Below are positions 27,239 through 36,012 of a DNA stretch of 64,000 nt, piece after piece. Source of the DNA: Arundinibacter roseus (GTDB lineage Bacteria > Bacteroidota > Bacteroidia > Cytophagales > Spirosomataceae); the NCBI RefSeq assembly GCF_004348825.1, contig NZ_SMJU01000005.1, positions 345,747 to 409,746 on the forward strand. Reading direction: 5' to 3'. Each line of letters opens with the position of its first letter. Position 1 is the stretch's first letter. A program made the translations under genes and the position numbers. The notes beneath the pieces are model-generated. The model ran no database searches. It saw only the letters and a list, made by a program, of their open reading frames with translations, and had not been told where the DNA came from.

Positions 27239-29058
27239 AAAAGCTATTTTTGTGTTTCTTAGGGGTAATCATTTCCTGCATCGGAGTTTTTGCGCAGCAG
27301 GAGGTACCACTCAACGGCTGGAAAACTCATTTTAATTATCTATCGGCTCAACGGCTCATTCAGATTCAAAATCGCCTGTACTGCAGCTCGTACAACAGTT
27401 TTTTTAGCTTTGAGCCAACGACACAAAACATCACTCTTTTTTCCAAACTTGATGGTTTACACGATACCGGCATCAGTAGCCTGGCCTGGAATCCCGCTCA
27501 GCAACTGCTTTTGATTGGCTATCGAAGTGGTTTGCTGGATCTTGTTTCCGTCGAAGAAAATGGCACTTTGGGAGAGATTCGCGAATGGACATTTCTGCGG
27601 GATGCTGCTAATTTGCCTGCCAATCGCCAAATCAGAGATATAGTATTTCGTGAGGATTTGGCCTACCTCGCTACCTCATTCGGCGTTGTCGTGGTTGATC
27701 CCGCCCGCAGGCAGGTCATGGAATCCTACCGCGCCATTGGCCCCAATGGTACCATAGTGGCCGTAAACCAAATCGCTTTTATGGCAGATAGCCTGTTTGT
27801 GTTGACGCCCACCGGCATTCTGGGTACTTCTATGAACGAAACCCTCAACCGTCAATTTTATGAAAACTGGCGGGCAGTTCCTTTCCAGCATTCACCTACA
27901 TCGCTGGCGGTTTTTCAGGAAGCCCTTTATGCGGGTGTAGCTGGTTCTGGCATTTACCGACGTTCCAATAGAGACTGGCAACTGATTTACCCGAATTCCG
28001 GCAGGCGTTTTTCTCTCCGTACCCATAATGATCGGCTGATGGCAACGCTTGACGACCGTGTGTTGATACTAAATCCGCAGGATCAGGTCACGGCTTTTCG
28101 TCATGCGTTGCTTACTTCCCCACAGGACGCCCTGCTCGACGCCGCCAATAATCTTTGGGTGGCTGATGCAAAAGCAGGATTGGTAGGCAATTTTGGGGGA
28201 AATTTTCAGTCATATAGTCCGCTTACGGCTGATACTACCCTGCCTGCCCGCACCGACTCTATCATTCTGGATCGGAATGGATTGAGCTGGACGCGCCTGC
28301 CTTTGCGCCTGGGTGGCGGGATTCTGGTACAAAATCCGGTTTCAGGAGCGCAGCGCTACTTGTCGGTTTCACCGGCCAATGGTGCCCTCCCTTCTTCTCA
28401 GATCAATAGTTTGTCCCAGGATCGGGATGGTCGAATCTGGTTTGCGGCTGATCGCGGCGTGGGCTATTTTGTTCCCGAAGGCGTTTTGTCAGGCGGGAAT
28501 GTTCAGGCAACTTATCCTATTTTTGGACAGCGCAGGTTACTAAGCACCCAAACGAGCCGCGCCATCGTGACCGAACCCGGCAACCGAAAATGGATAGGTA
28601 CCAACGAAGGTTTGTACTTATTTAACCCCGACGGCACTCGCCTCCTTCGTCATTTCACTGCTGTCAACAGCCCTTTACCATCTCAGGAAGTTCGAGGACT
28701 TTTTCTGGACGAGGCAGAAGGACAGTTATTTATTGAGACTCCCTCGGGCATGGTGTCCTACCGAACGGATGCTACGAGCCCGTCAACTTCGGTAGAATCT
28801 GTTTTAATTTTCCCCAATCCGGTTCGGCCTGACTACCAGGGATTGGTGGGATTTAAAAATGTACCGGATCAAACGGTTGTAAAAGTGACGGATTTGAGCG
28901 GGCGCCTGGTGTTTGAAACCCGGTCGCAGGGCGGAACGGCTTCCTGGGATTTGCGCGATTATACCGGCCGCCGGGCCCGCGGCGGGATTTACCTGGTATT
29001 GCTAACCGCCGCCGATGGTTCCGAATCAAAAGCAGGTAAACTGGCGATTGTGGAATAA
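27235..29058 (+). CDS. porZ: T9SS component PorZ
   Basis: The 607-residue secreted protein begins with a signal peptide (about 1-20, ending FAQ). It continues with the N-terminal propeller of PorZ: the GWKTHFNYLSAQRLIQI start, SKLDGLHDTGISSLAW and YLATSFGVVVVD are family hallmarks. Two-component-regulator-type propeller blades follow, and the C-terminal type A sorting domain starts FPNPVRPDYQGLVGF and ends GKLAIVE. PorZ is an outer-membrane-surface part of the type IX secretion attachment complex and helps deliver anionic lipopolysaccharide to secreted substrates. It overlaps yjbQ by four bases. Confidence 0.93.
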   Translation: MKKLFLCFLGVIISCIGVFAQQEVPLNGWKTHFNYLSAQRLIQIQNRLYCSSYNSFFSFEPTTQNITLFSKLDGLHDTGISSLAWNPAQQLLLIGYRSGLLDLVSVEENGTLGEIREWTFLRDAANLPANRQIRDIVFREDLAYLATSFGVVVVDPARRQVMESYRAIGPNGTIVAVNQIAFMADSLFVLTPTGILGTSMNETLNRQFYENWRAVPFQHSPTSLAVFQEALYAGVAGSGIYRRSNRDWQLIYPNSGRRFSLRTHNDRLMATLDDRVLILNPQDQVTAFRHALLTSPQDALLDAANNLWVADAKAGLVGNFGGNFQSYSPLTADTTLPARTDSIILDRNGLSWTRLPLRLGGGILVQNPVSGAQRYLSVSPANGALPSSQINSLSQDRDGRIWFAADRGVGYFVPEGVLSGGNVQATYPIFGQRRLLSTQTSRAIVTEPGNRKWIGTNEGLYLFNPDGTRLLRHFTAVNSPLPSQEVRGLFLDEAEGQLFIETPSGMVSYRTDATSPSTSVESVLIFPNPVRPDYQGLVGFKNVPDQTVVKVTDLSGRLVFETRSQGGTASWDLRDYTGRRARGGIYLVLLTAADGSESKAGKLAIVE

Positions 29059-29178
29059 CCGGACCCAAATCTGAAAGAACATACGCCCGGTTCTTCGCTC
29101 GCTTTGTAATTTTTCGGATATTCGTGCCCAATTTCGGAAAGAAAGCTTTTTCCGCTGACACCCAAGAAATCAGATCTC

Positions 29179-29808
29179 ATGACTCATCAAAATACCAAGC
29201 CCTTCATTGTGGGTATTACGGGCGGAAGCGCTTCCGGCAAAACGTTTTTTATGAAAAGTCTGCTGGCATCCTTTACAAGTGAGGAAATATGCCGGATTTC
29301 GCAGGATAATTATTACCGCCCGATTCACGAAATCCCGAGAGATCAGAATGGTGTGGAAAACTTTGACCTCCCCGAAACGATTGATCACCGGCTGTTTGCA
29401 GAGCATATTGCCGAGCTGAGAAAAGGAAATATTGTTCATCAAAAAGAATATACCTTTAATAATCCGCTGCTCGAACCCAAAATGCTCACGTTTACCCCTA
29501 CACCCATCATTATTGTGGAAGGTATTTTTGTGTTTTATTTCCCCGAAATTGCAGAACTGATTGATCTTAAAGTTTTTGTAGATGCCAAAGAGCATATCAA
29601 AATAAAACGCCGGATTATCCGTGATAACAATGAGCGAGGCTACGACCTCGACGATGTACTCTACCGCTGGGAACATCACGTAGCACCTACCTACGATAAA
29701 TTCATCAAGCCACTCCGTTCAGAAGCAGATTTGATTATCAATAATCATCAACGGTTTGACCGCGGCCTGGAAGTACTTGTAGCTTATTTGAAAAATAAGA
29801 TTTCCTGA
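29179..29808 (+). CDS. udk: Uridine kinase
   Basis: The 209-residue protein has a P-loop GGSASGKT at residues 15-22, the nucleoside-binding DNYYRPI stretch and NFDLPETIDHRLF, and DAKEHIKIKRRIIRD in the lid region. These are diagnostic of uridine/cytidine kinase in the P-loop kinase superfamily. It phosphorylates uridine and cytidine to UMP and CMP in pyrimidine salvage, in the cytoplasm. It stands 121 bases after porZ with no clear terminator between, and no other salvage gene lies beside it. Confidence 0.95.
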   Translation: MTHQNTKPFIVGITGGSASGKTFFMKSLLASFTSEEICRISQDNYYRPIHEIPRDQNGVENFDLPETIDHRLFAEHIAELRKGNIVHQKEYTFNNPLLEPKMLTFTPTPIIIVEGIFVFYFPEIAELIDLKVFVDAKEHIKIKRRIIRDNNERGYDLDDVLYRWEHHVAPTYDKFIKPLRSEADLIINNHQRFDRGLEVLVAYLKNKIS

Positions 29809-29900
29809 GTGAAAACCGAAAAACGCTGTGGGCCAATCCTGCCCGCTTCAAGGCACGTAACTTTTAAAAGGACGTGGGCAGCTTGTCTACTTTTCCATTC

Positions 29901-31208
29901 ATGATGTTTATTAAAAAACCCATATTCCATACTCTGATTGGTTTGTTGCTCTTATTTGCGGCTCCCCTGTGCCGGGCGCAGCTTATTATGGACAACCTGA
30001 CCGACACTACGCAGTACAACAAAGGGCTTTTTTCATTATACGAGAAATTTAATCGTTTGCGGTTCAGCGGGTATATTCAGCCCCAATACCAAGTAATTGA
30101 GTCAAAAGGCGCCCCAAGTTTTAACGGAGGCAACTTCCCTGAGGCCGTAAACAACCGGTTTATGTTGCGGCGTGGACGCTTACGCCTCGACTACACCCAC
30201 GTGAACGAAGAAGGTCTGCCAACGGTCTTTTTTGTATATCAGTTTGACGGTACGGAGCGTGGCTTTTTCACGCGCGATTTCTTCGGACGAATATTTGAAA
30301 ACAAATGGAGTGTTATTAACCTCACGGCCGGAATCTTTCCGCGCCCCTTTGGCTACGAAATTAATTTAGGGTCAAGCGACCGCGAATCTCCCGAGCGGGG
30401 ACGCATGTCGCAACTCCTGATGCGTACGGAACGGGATTTGGGCGCTATGATTTCCTTTAACCCTCAACGCTCAGAACATTCGCTTTCTTTTCTAAAAATT
30501 GATCTCGGTTTTTTCAATGGACAAGGACTGAGCGGCACTACTGATTTTGATAGTTATAAAGACTTAATCAGCCGGGTGTCGGTCAAGCAGCTACCCATTT
30601 CCTCCAATTTGATTCTGTCGGCAGGAGCTTCTGTTTTATATGGCGGTATGCAGCAGTTTACCAATGAGATTTACCGTATGAAGGGTGATAGATTTGAACT
30701 CGATGACTCCGCCGAAAATGTTGGGAACATTGCCCCCCGACACTATGTAGGTGCTGATATGCAGCTTCTTATCAAAAATAAGCTTGGCTCCACCGAGCTA
30801 CGGGCCGAGTACATTGCCGGCACACAAACATCTACGCGAACTACCACTGAAACTCCGGGCACAATTCCGCTCCGAAACGGCCTGCCGGGACCGCTTTACA
30901 TTCGTCCGTTTAATGGCGCTTATTTTTACTTTCTGCATTCCTTAAAAAACCCAAAACATCAGTTTCTGGTAAAATATGACTGGTACGACCCCAATAGTGC
31001 CGTAGCTGGTAAGCAGCTCGATCAGACTTTTACCGGAGCCGATGTAAACTTTCATACGCTTGGTTTTGGATATAATTACTACGTAAGTGCAAACCTACGG
31101 TTGCTTTTATGGGTTGATCGGGTAAAAAATGAAGAAACCTTGCTCGAAGGCTTTCAGAAAGACCTGACCGATAATCAGTTTACCTGTCGACTGCAATTTA
31201 GATTCTGA
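29901..31208 (+). CDS. OprP/OprO-type porin
   Basis: The 435-residue protein has a signal peptide (about 1-27, ending CRAQ) followed by a beta-barrel sequence of alternating polar and aromatic residues. It begins FSGYIQPQYQV and ends in a typical outer-membrane C-terminal strand (FTCRLQFRF). The motif FMLRRGRLRLDY near residue 85 is characteristic of the phosphate/pyrophosphate-selective porin family. In Bacteroidota the ion specificity of these proteins is seldom known. The ATG at 29901 gives the best signal peptide; the next codon is also ATG, and an upstream GTG would add nine residues. Confidence 0.88.
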   Translation: MMFIKKPIFHTLIGLLLLFAAPLCRAQLIMDNLTDTTQYNKGLFSLYEKFNRLRFSGYIQPQYQVIESKGAPSFNGGNFPEAVNNRFMLRRGRLRLDYTHVNEEGLPTVFFVYQFDGTERGFFTRDFFGRIFENKWSVINLTAGIFPRPFGYEINLGSSDRESPERGRMSQLLMRTERDLGAMISFNPQRSEHSLSFLKIDLGFFNGQGLSGTTDFDSYKDLISRVSVKQLPISSNLILSAGASVLYGGMQQFTNEIYRMKGDRFELDDSAENVGNIAPRHYVGADMQLLIKNKLGSTELRAEYIAGTQTSTRTTTETPGTIPLRNGLPGPLYIRPFNGAYFYFLHSLKNPKHQFLVKYDWYDPNSAVAGKQLDQTFTGADVNFHTLGFGYNYYVSANLRLLLWVDRVKNEETLLEGFQKDLTDNQFTCRLQFRF

Positions 31209-31307
31209 TTTCGGACCGCTGAATTTTGGATACACAGAAACCGCTTTTATGTGAATAATTATGTATTTTTCACATCTGTTTATCTCAACCAAAATTTACT
31301 TTTATTT

Positions 31308-31694
31308 ATGAAAAATGCCTGGGGATTGCTCGCCGCTCTGCTGATGATCGGTGGATTTTTTGCCTTTAAATCTGCACCCAAAGTAGTTGCCTACGACTAC
31401 ACCCAAATCACCACGATCGAGTCGGTTGTGCCCGGTGGGCTTGGTCGTTCGCGAATGCTTGTAAATGAAAAAGGGGGCATGAAAGAAGAGCTGGACATGA
31501 AGAATTTTTTCAGCATTGCGGGTATTAACTTCCAGAATATCAACACAAATGAGCAGTTGATTTTGGAGAAAGTTTCGCAAATGAATGCCAATGGCTGGGA
31601 GCTGTTTACCGTAACGCCGGGTGTAGTTAGTCCCGGGAATGGCGGGTCTACCGGGCTTTTTATTACGAGATATTTATTTAGAAAAGAGAAGTAA
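31308..31694 (+). CDS. Small exported DUF4177-like protein
   Basis: The 128-residue protein has an N-terminal hydrophobic segment (about 3-20) that is a signal peptide or anchor. The rest reads like a small alpha-beta domain with YDYTQITTIESV at the start and MNANGWELFTVTP near residue 95, the latter being the 'N..GWEL..v' pattern of DUF4177-type proteins. Its function is unknown. The start at 31308 was chosen because the longer frame adds a non-matching leader. It ends 47 bases before the convergent moaA gene. Confidence 0.7.
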   Translation: MKNAWGLLAALLMIGGFFAFKSAPKVVAYDYTQITTIESVVPGGLGRSRMLVNEKGGMKEELDMKNFFSIAGINFQNINTNEQLILEKVSQMNANGWELFTVTPGVVSPGNGGSTGLFITRYLFRKEK

Positions 31695-31740
31695 AAAACC
31701 TTGGTTATCAGGTCAAAGCCGGGTAAAAACTACCGCAGAA

Positions 31741-32733
31741 TCAGCCACCAATGGCGATCATGCTGCGGTTTTGTTCATACTCGGCTTTGGCTCCTTTTTC
31801 CTGAAAATTACTATGACCTCCGTGTGCAAAATGCTTGGCCTGAAAATGAGCCAAAATGAGCGGACGGATGTCTTCTCCCCGACGCAGTGCCCCGAGTAAA
31901 TCGACTTCTTTGGTATCAAAAAGGCAGTTTTTCAACTTCCCATCGGCAGTAAGGCGAATGCGATTACAGCCTGCACAAAAATGATTGGTGATGGTGCTGA
32001 TAATCCCGAACGTTCCCTGCCCGCCTGCAATGCGAAAAGTTCGGGCCGTGTCGTGAGCTTCGCCGGACAGCGGGTCAAAAGTAACCTGCGCCCCGATCAT
32101 ATCAAGTAACTCCTGATAGGGCACCATACGGGAGAAGTCCCATTGATTACCATTGAAAGGCATAAACTCAATAAACCGAACGTGCAGGTTTGGTTCATGA
32201 AGGGTAAGGTTCACAAAATCAATGACTTCATCGACATTTAAATCCCGCATGACTACCATGTTCAACTTTACACTAAATCCTTCGCCAAGCAGCCGGTAAA
32301 TATTATCAAGCGTTTTTTTGAAATGACTTCTCCGGGTAATGGTCTGAAACCGCTCCTCCTGCAAGGTATCCAAACTAATATTGAGAGAATTTACTCCGGC
32401 TTTTTTGAGCGTTTCGAGGTATTGATCAATAAAAACCGCATTGGTGGTCAACGTCAAACTTGTGGGCAGTTGCCCCAAAGATTCGATGATGGTTCCTACA
32501 TCTTTTCGTACCAACGGCTCTCCGCCGGTCAGGCGGATTTTTTGGACGCCCATCTCAACAAAAATACCCGCCATACTACTTATTTCCTCCGCCGACATCA
32601 GCCATGCCGAAGGCATAAACTGCATATCTTCGTGAGGCATGCAGTAATTGCAGCGAAGGTTACACTTATCGGTCAGCGAAATACGCAGGTACGTATGTTG
32701 ACGGCCAAAGGTATCCAAAATTGGTTGAGACAT
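31741..32733 (-). CDS. moaA: GTP 3',8-cyclase MoaA
   Basis: The 330-residue radical SAM enzyme has the N-terminal cluster CNLRCNYC (C24, C28, C31) and the second C-terminal cluster in FCAGCNRIRL with a later Cys in LKNCLF. The C-terminus ends IAIGG, the double glycine essential for this family. It converts GTP to 3',8-cyclo-dihydro-GTP with MoaC following in the pathway, the first step of molybdopterin synthesis. It is the last gene of the minus-strand operon moeA-moaD-moaE-moaCB-moaA. Confidence 0.97.
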   Translation of the reverse strand: MSQPILDTFGRQHTYLRISLTDKCNLRCNYCMPHEDMQFMPSAWLMSAEEISSMAGIFVEMGVQKIRLTGGEPLVRKDVGTIIESLGQLPTSLTLTTNAVFIDQYLETLKKAGVNSLNISLDTLQEERFQTITRRSHFKKTLDNIYRLLGEGFSVKLNMVVMRDLNVDEVIDFVNLTLHEPNLHVRFIEFMPFNGNQWDFSRMVPYQELLDMIGAQVTFDPLSGEAHDTARTFRIAGGQGTFGIISTITNHFCAGCNRIRLTADGKLKNCLFDTKEVDLLGALRRGEDIRPLILAHFQAKHFAHGGHSNFQEKGAKAEYEQNRSMIAIGG

Positions 32734-32825
32734 GGTGAATGGTTTATTTCTACTTAAATAATCAACTCTGAAAAATACTTGAACAAAAACCCTTATTGGT
32801 AAAATCGAGAAAAACTCATCTAACC

Positions 32826-33740
32826 TCAGTCATGTTTTTTTCCTTCCATAACGCCAAAAACATGCAATACGTGCGGAAACAATGCATCCATGTATTCGGT
32901 CACACCGCCTGTACTGCCGGGCATGGTCAAAATCAGGGTATCATCAATAAGCCCCGCCACCGACCTCGACAGCAAGGCCGTAGGTACACGTTGTTGTCCG
33001 TATTGGCGGGCTGCCTCCGCAATGCCGGGAATGGGTCGATGCAGCAGTTCTGAAACCGCTTCCGGCGTGACGTCGCGCGGAGAAAGTCCCGTGCCACCCG
33101 TAAAAATAATCAGCTTATAATCAGCCGATAAAAGACTCTTTATTTTGTCCTGAATCCCTGATTTTTCATCCGGGATGACGCTGTAATCACTTACTTCGAT
33201 AGCAAAAGGTTGCAGCTTTTCCATGATTTTTCTTCCCGATTTATCTTCGGCTACGCCTTTGGAAATACTATCTGAACAAACCACCACGGCGGTTTTCAGG
33301 GTGGGCAAATGCACCTGACGGTCGCTCTTGCCGCCTTTTTTTTCGAGCAGCCGAATCGTCTGAATCTCCACGCCTTTGTCAATCGGCTTCAACATGTCGT
33401 ACATCGTCAGCGCCACCACCGAAGCGCCGTGCATGGCTTCAACTTCTACACCGGTTTTGTAGATCGTCTTGACGGTCATTTCAATCACAATTCGCAGACT
33501 TTCCTCTTCTATTTGATAAGCCACAGCGGTATACTCAATCGGAATCGGGTGACAATCGGGCAGTAAATCGGGGGTTTTTTTGACGGCAAGCAGACCGGCC
33601 GCTTTGGCCATTTCGAATACATCTCCTTTGGGCACACGACGCTGAACAATAGCCTCGATGGTTTCGGACCTGCTTACCTGAACCACGGCCTGAGCCGTGG
33701 CAATTCGCAGCGTAAAGGATTTGTGGGTAATATCAACCAT
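32826..33740 (-). CDS. moaCB: Bifunctional MoaC/MoaB fusion
   Basis: The 304-residue protein fuses two enzymes. Residues ~1-155 are MoaC, cyclic pyranopterin monophosphate synthase (DLLPDCHPIPIEYTAV, and the active-site region VEVEAMHGASVVALTMYDM). Residues ~165-304 are MoaB/MogA, the molybdopterin adenylyltransferase fold (FTGGTGLSPRDVTPEAV and MPGSTGGVTEY). The first makes the cyclic pterin that MoaD/MoaE act on; the second adenylates molybdopterin before metal insertion by MoeA. This fusion is known in Bacteroidota. It lies 60 bases after moaE and 92 bases before moaA. Confidence 0.95.
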   Translation of the reverse strand: MVDITHKSFTLRIATAQAVVQVSRSETIEAIVQRRVPKGDVFEMAKAAGLLAVKKTPDLLPDCHPIPIEYTAVAYQIEEESLRIVIEMTVKTIYKTGVEVEAMHGASVVALTMYDMLKPIDKGVEIQTIRLLEKKGGKSDRQVHLPTLKTAVVVCSDSISKGVAEDKSGRKIMEKLQPFAIEVSDYSVIPDEKSGIQDKIKSLLSADYKLIIFTGGTGLSPRDVTPEAVSELLHRPIPGIAEAARQYGQQRVPTALLSRSVAGLIDDTLILTMPGSTGGVTEYMDALFPHVLHVFGVMEGKKHD

Positions 33741-33800
33741 GAAAAAATGAAGGCTATGTAAAATGAGAGAAGTTGACGATTTCTGCTAATGCAGCATTTC

Positions 33801-34247
33801 TTAGCTATTTTCTTTCCAGGCAAAAGCACCGGAATCGCCCAGGAGTTCTTTTCCAAAAATGGGTACTTTGGCTTTGATTTCCTCCACAATATATTCCAGC
33901 GCCTCAAACGTGGGGCGGCGGTGCGGGGAAGACACAAACACAAAAAGGCTGATTTCGCCCACAGGAACCAACCCGAGGCTGTGGTAAATATGCATACAAC
34001 TAAGCTCAAATTTTTCAAAAGCTGCTTCCCGAATCTGATGAAAAACACCTTCCGCCATTTCGGGGTAAGCTGAGTAGTCAATGCCAGTGACCACGCCTTC
34101 TTCTTTTTGGTCGGCCCGGATTTGTCCCAAAAAAATGGCATGAGCGCCAATGTTCGTTTTGGACTGATGTTTGGCGATGGAATCCGAAATAAATGCCGGA
34201 CTGATGGGACCTTCTACAAAGACTTTTTTGGGAGTTTTACTGCTCAT
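33801..34247 (-). CDS. moaE: Molybdopterin synthase large subunit MoaE
   Basis: The 148-residue protein has the family features: HAIFLGQIRADQ near residues 36-47, HSLGLVPVGEISLFVFVSSPHR with conserved catalytic and substrate residues, and KVPIFGKELLGD near the end. With MoaD it forms the synthase tetramer that transfers sulfur to the cyclic pterin to make molybdopterin. It is cytoplasmic. The moaD gene lies 93 bases upstream and moaCB 60 bases downstream, on the same strand. Confidence 0.95.
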   Translation of the reverse strand: MSSKTPKKVFVEGPISPAFISDSIAKHQSKTNIGAHAIFLGQIRADQKEEGVVTGIDYSAYPEMAEGVFHQIREAAFEKFELSCMHIYHSLGLVPVGEISLFVFVSSPHRRPTFEALEYIVEEIKAKVPIFGKELLGDSGAFAWKENS

Positions 34248-34340
34248 GCGTAGCTATAAGTTTTTAGCAATCAACTTGCCTGATTATTTGAGAATTTATT
34301 GGCGATCCGATCCATACATACAAAAATTAATGGATCAGCA

Positions 34341-34580
34341 CTAGCCACCCGCAAAAGGTGGAAGTAGGGCAATTTCGGCCTGCGGCGGAATCGGCAACGC
34401 CTCATCGGCTAGTTGATGGTTCACGGCCAGTTGAAATTTGCGATCCCGAAGCACCGGATACTTTTCCAGCAATTGGGCTTTCAGTTGCCCAGCCGTAAGT
34501 GGCTCGGGCATCTGCCAGGTTTCAAACGATTGGCCTACGCCCTCGGCAATCATTCCAAAATATAAAATAGATAACGTCAC
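34341..34580 (-). CDS. moaD: Molybdopterin synthase small subunit MoaD
   Basis: The 79-residue ubiquitin-like protein ends in PPFAGG. The C-terminal double glycine is adenylated by MoeB and then carries the thiocarboxylate used by MoaE. The N-terminal LSILYFGMIAEGVG and the PPQAEIALLPPFAGG ending are typical. The reading frame begins at a GTG; no ATG is available within the domain boundary. Its neighbours moeA (upstream) and moaE (downstream) are on the same strand. Confidence 0.93.
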   Translation of the reverse strand: MTLSILYFGMIAEGVGQSFETWQMPEPLTAGQLKAQLLEKYPVLRDRKFQLAVNHQLADEALPIPPQAEIALLPPFAGG

Positions 34581-34635
34581 GTTCGGAAAAAGTTAAGACC
34601 GTATTTTAAATACAGTCAAATTTGCATGAATCTCA

Positions 34636-35832
34636 TTAACAAAAAAATGGCAACAAATGTGCCTCAACCAACTCACCTTTGGCCACCGTATGCCGGCTGG
34701 ATGGCAAATAAATCAGTGCATTAGCCAACGCAAACGAGCGCAGCACAAAAGACTCCTGCCCTTCCAGGGCGGTCACGGCTTCGGTGGTAGCTATGGCTTT
34801 CAGAAACTCGTCCCGCTCTCCACTAAACGAGTAGTCATTCGTTATAGGAAGCCGAAGCGCAGGCAAAAAGCAATCCGTCCGGCCATACATCAGCCGAATC
34901 GCCGGAAGCACATATTCATAAAAGCAAACCAACGTCGCCGCCGGATTGCCCGGCAGAGCCACGATTCGGGCGGTATCTTTGCGGCCCAGGTACAGCGGTT
35001 TGCCCGGCCTTTGTTTTACTTTATAAAATATTGAATCTACGCCAATCTTTTCAAGCGCTGTCCCTACAAAATCGTAGGTACCTACCGACACACCTCCGGT
35101 GGTCAACACGAGATCGTACTTTGTTGTCATTCCGCGCAGGGCTTCGGTGGTTGCTGCTTCCTCATCGGCCACATATTGGATGGTAATTGATTCAACTCCT
35201 TCGGCTTTTAGAACCGCTTCCAGCATGGCCGAACTGGATTCGTAAACCTGCCCAAACCGTAGCGGCATACCAGGTTGCACAAGCTCGTCGCCCGTCACCA
35301 AAATGCCAACCAAAGGCTTGCGAAAAACCCAAACTTCCTCAACATTAAGTGCCGCCAAAAAACCCACCGAGCCGGGTGTCAGGTAAGTATTGGCCGGCAT
35401 GGCAACTTCGTGGGGTCGAATCTGCTGCCCTATGGCCCGCACATTGAGCCCTTCCGGCACCTGAGCCGTGTTGAAAACTATGCCCGACTCTCGCTGCTCG
35501 GTTTTCTCCTTCATCACCACGGCTGTGGCTCCTTCGGGCACGGGTGCACCTGTGAGCACTCGAATCGTGGTACCTCGTGCAAGCAGAAGCGGGGTATCGG
35601 TGCCAGCCCGCGACTCGCCCACTAGCGGTAGTTCTGTATCAGGAGTAGTCAAATCTTCATGAAAAACTGCATATCCATCCATGGACGACTGCCGAAACGG
35701 CGGTAAAGCCAAAGTGGAGCCTACATCTTCTGCCAGCACGTAGCCAACAGCATCTGCTAGCGTTCTTTTTTCTTTGGATAAAACCTGCGTACTTGTCTGT
35801 ATTAATTGTTTTGCTTCCTGAACCGAAATCAT
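34636..35832 (-). CDS. moeA: Molybdopterin molybdotransferase MoeA
   Basis: The 398-residue protein shows the MoeA order: N-terminal AEDVGSTLALPPFRQSSMDG-type motif with SSMDGYAV near 48-55, then GAPVPEGATAVVMKE in domain II. The MoaB-like domain III (LTTGGVSVGTYDF) and the PGKPLYLG and ALPGNPAATLVCF motifs of the active site follow. MoeA inserts molybdate into adenylated molybdopterin. It is the first gene of the minus-strand cofactor operon and is divergent from the MoeB-rhodanese gene; the 180 bases between hold a perfect palindrome at 35934-35947. Confidence 0.96.
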   Translation of the reverse strand: MISVQEAKQLIQTSTQVLSKEKRTLADAVGYVLAEDVGSTLALPPFRQSSMDGYAVFHEDLTTPDTELPLVGESRAGTDTPLLLARGTTIRVLTGAPVPEGATAVVMKEKTEQRESGIVFNTAQVPEGLNVRAIGQQIRPHEVAMPANTYLTPGSVGFLAALNVEEVWVFRKPLVGILVTGDELVQPGMPLRFGQVYESSSAMLEAVLKAEGVESITIQYVADEEAATTEALRGMTTKYDLVLTTGGVSVGTYDFVGTALEKIGVDSIFYKVKQRPGKPLYLGRKDTARIVALPGNPAATLVCFYEYVLPAIRLMYGRTDCFLPALRLPITNDYSFSGERDEFLKAIATTEAVTALEGQESFVLRSFALANALIYLPSSRHTVAKGELVEAHLLPFFC

Positions 35833-35933
35833 AGCTGATTTAATTTTAATCTTCGGAGTTTTTGATCGGGAGTTTTTTAGAAAATGCCTCCCTCCAAACT
35901 TCCAACCTTTTTTAACTGTTACTGAAAGTACCG

Positions 35934-35947
35934 TCTACACGTGTAGA
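35934..35947. promoter_or_regulatory. Perfect palindrome in the divergent moeA/moeB intergenic region
   Basis: TCTACACGTGTAGA is a perfect 14-base palindrome 102 bases upstream of the moeA start and 66 bases upstream of the MoeB-rhodanese start. Such a site between two divergent genes of one pathway could be an operator for joint control. No regulator is identified and no RNA-type molybdenum switch was recognised. Confidence 0.45.
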
Positions 35948-36012
35948 ATCCAAAGATATTCAGAAAGGAAAGAATTGTCCTGAACTATCTCACTAAACGA
36001 TCCTATCAACTT

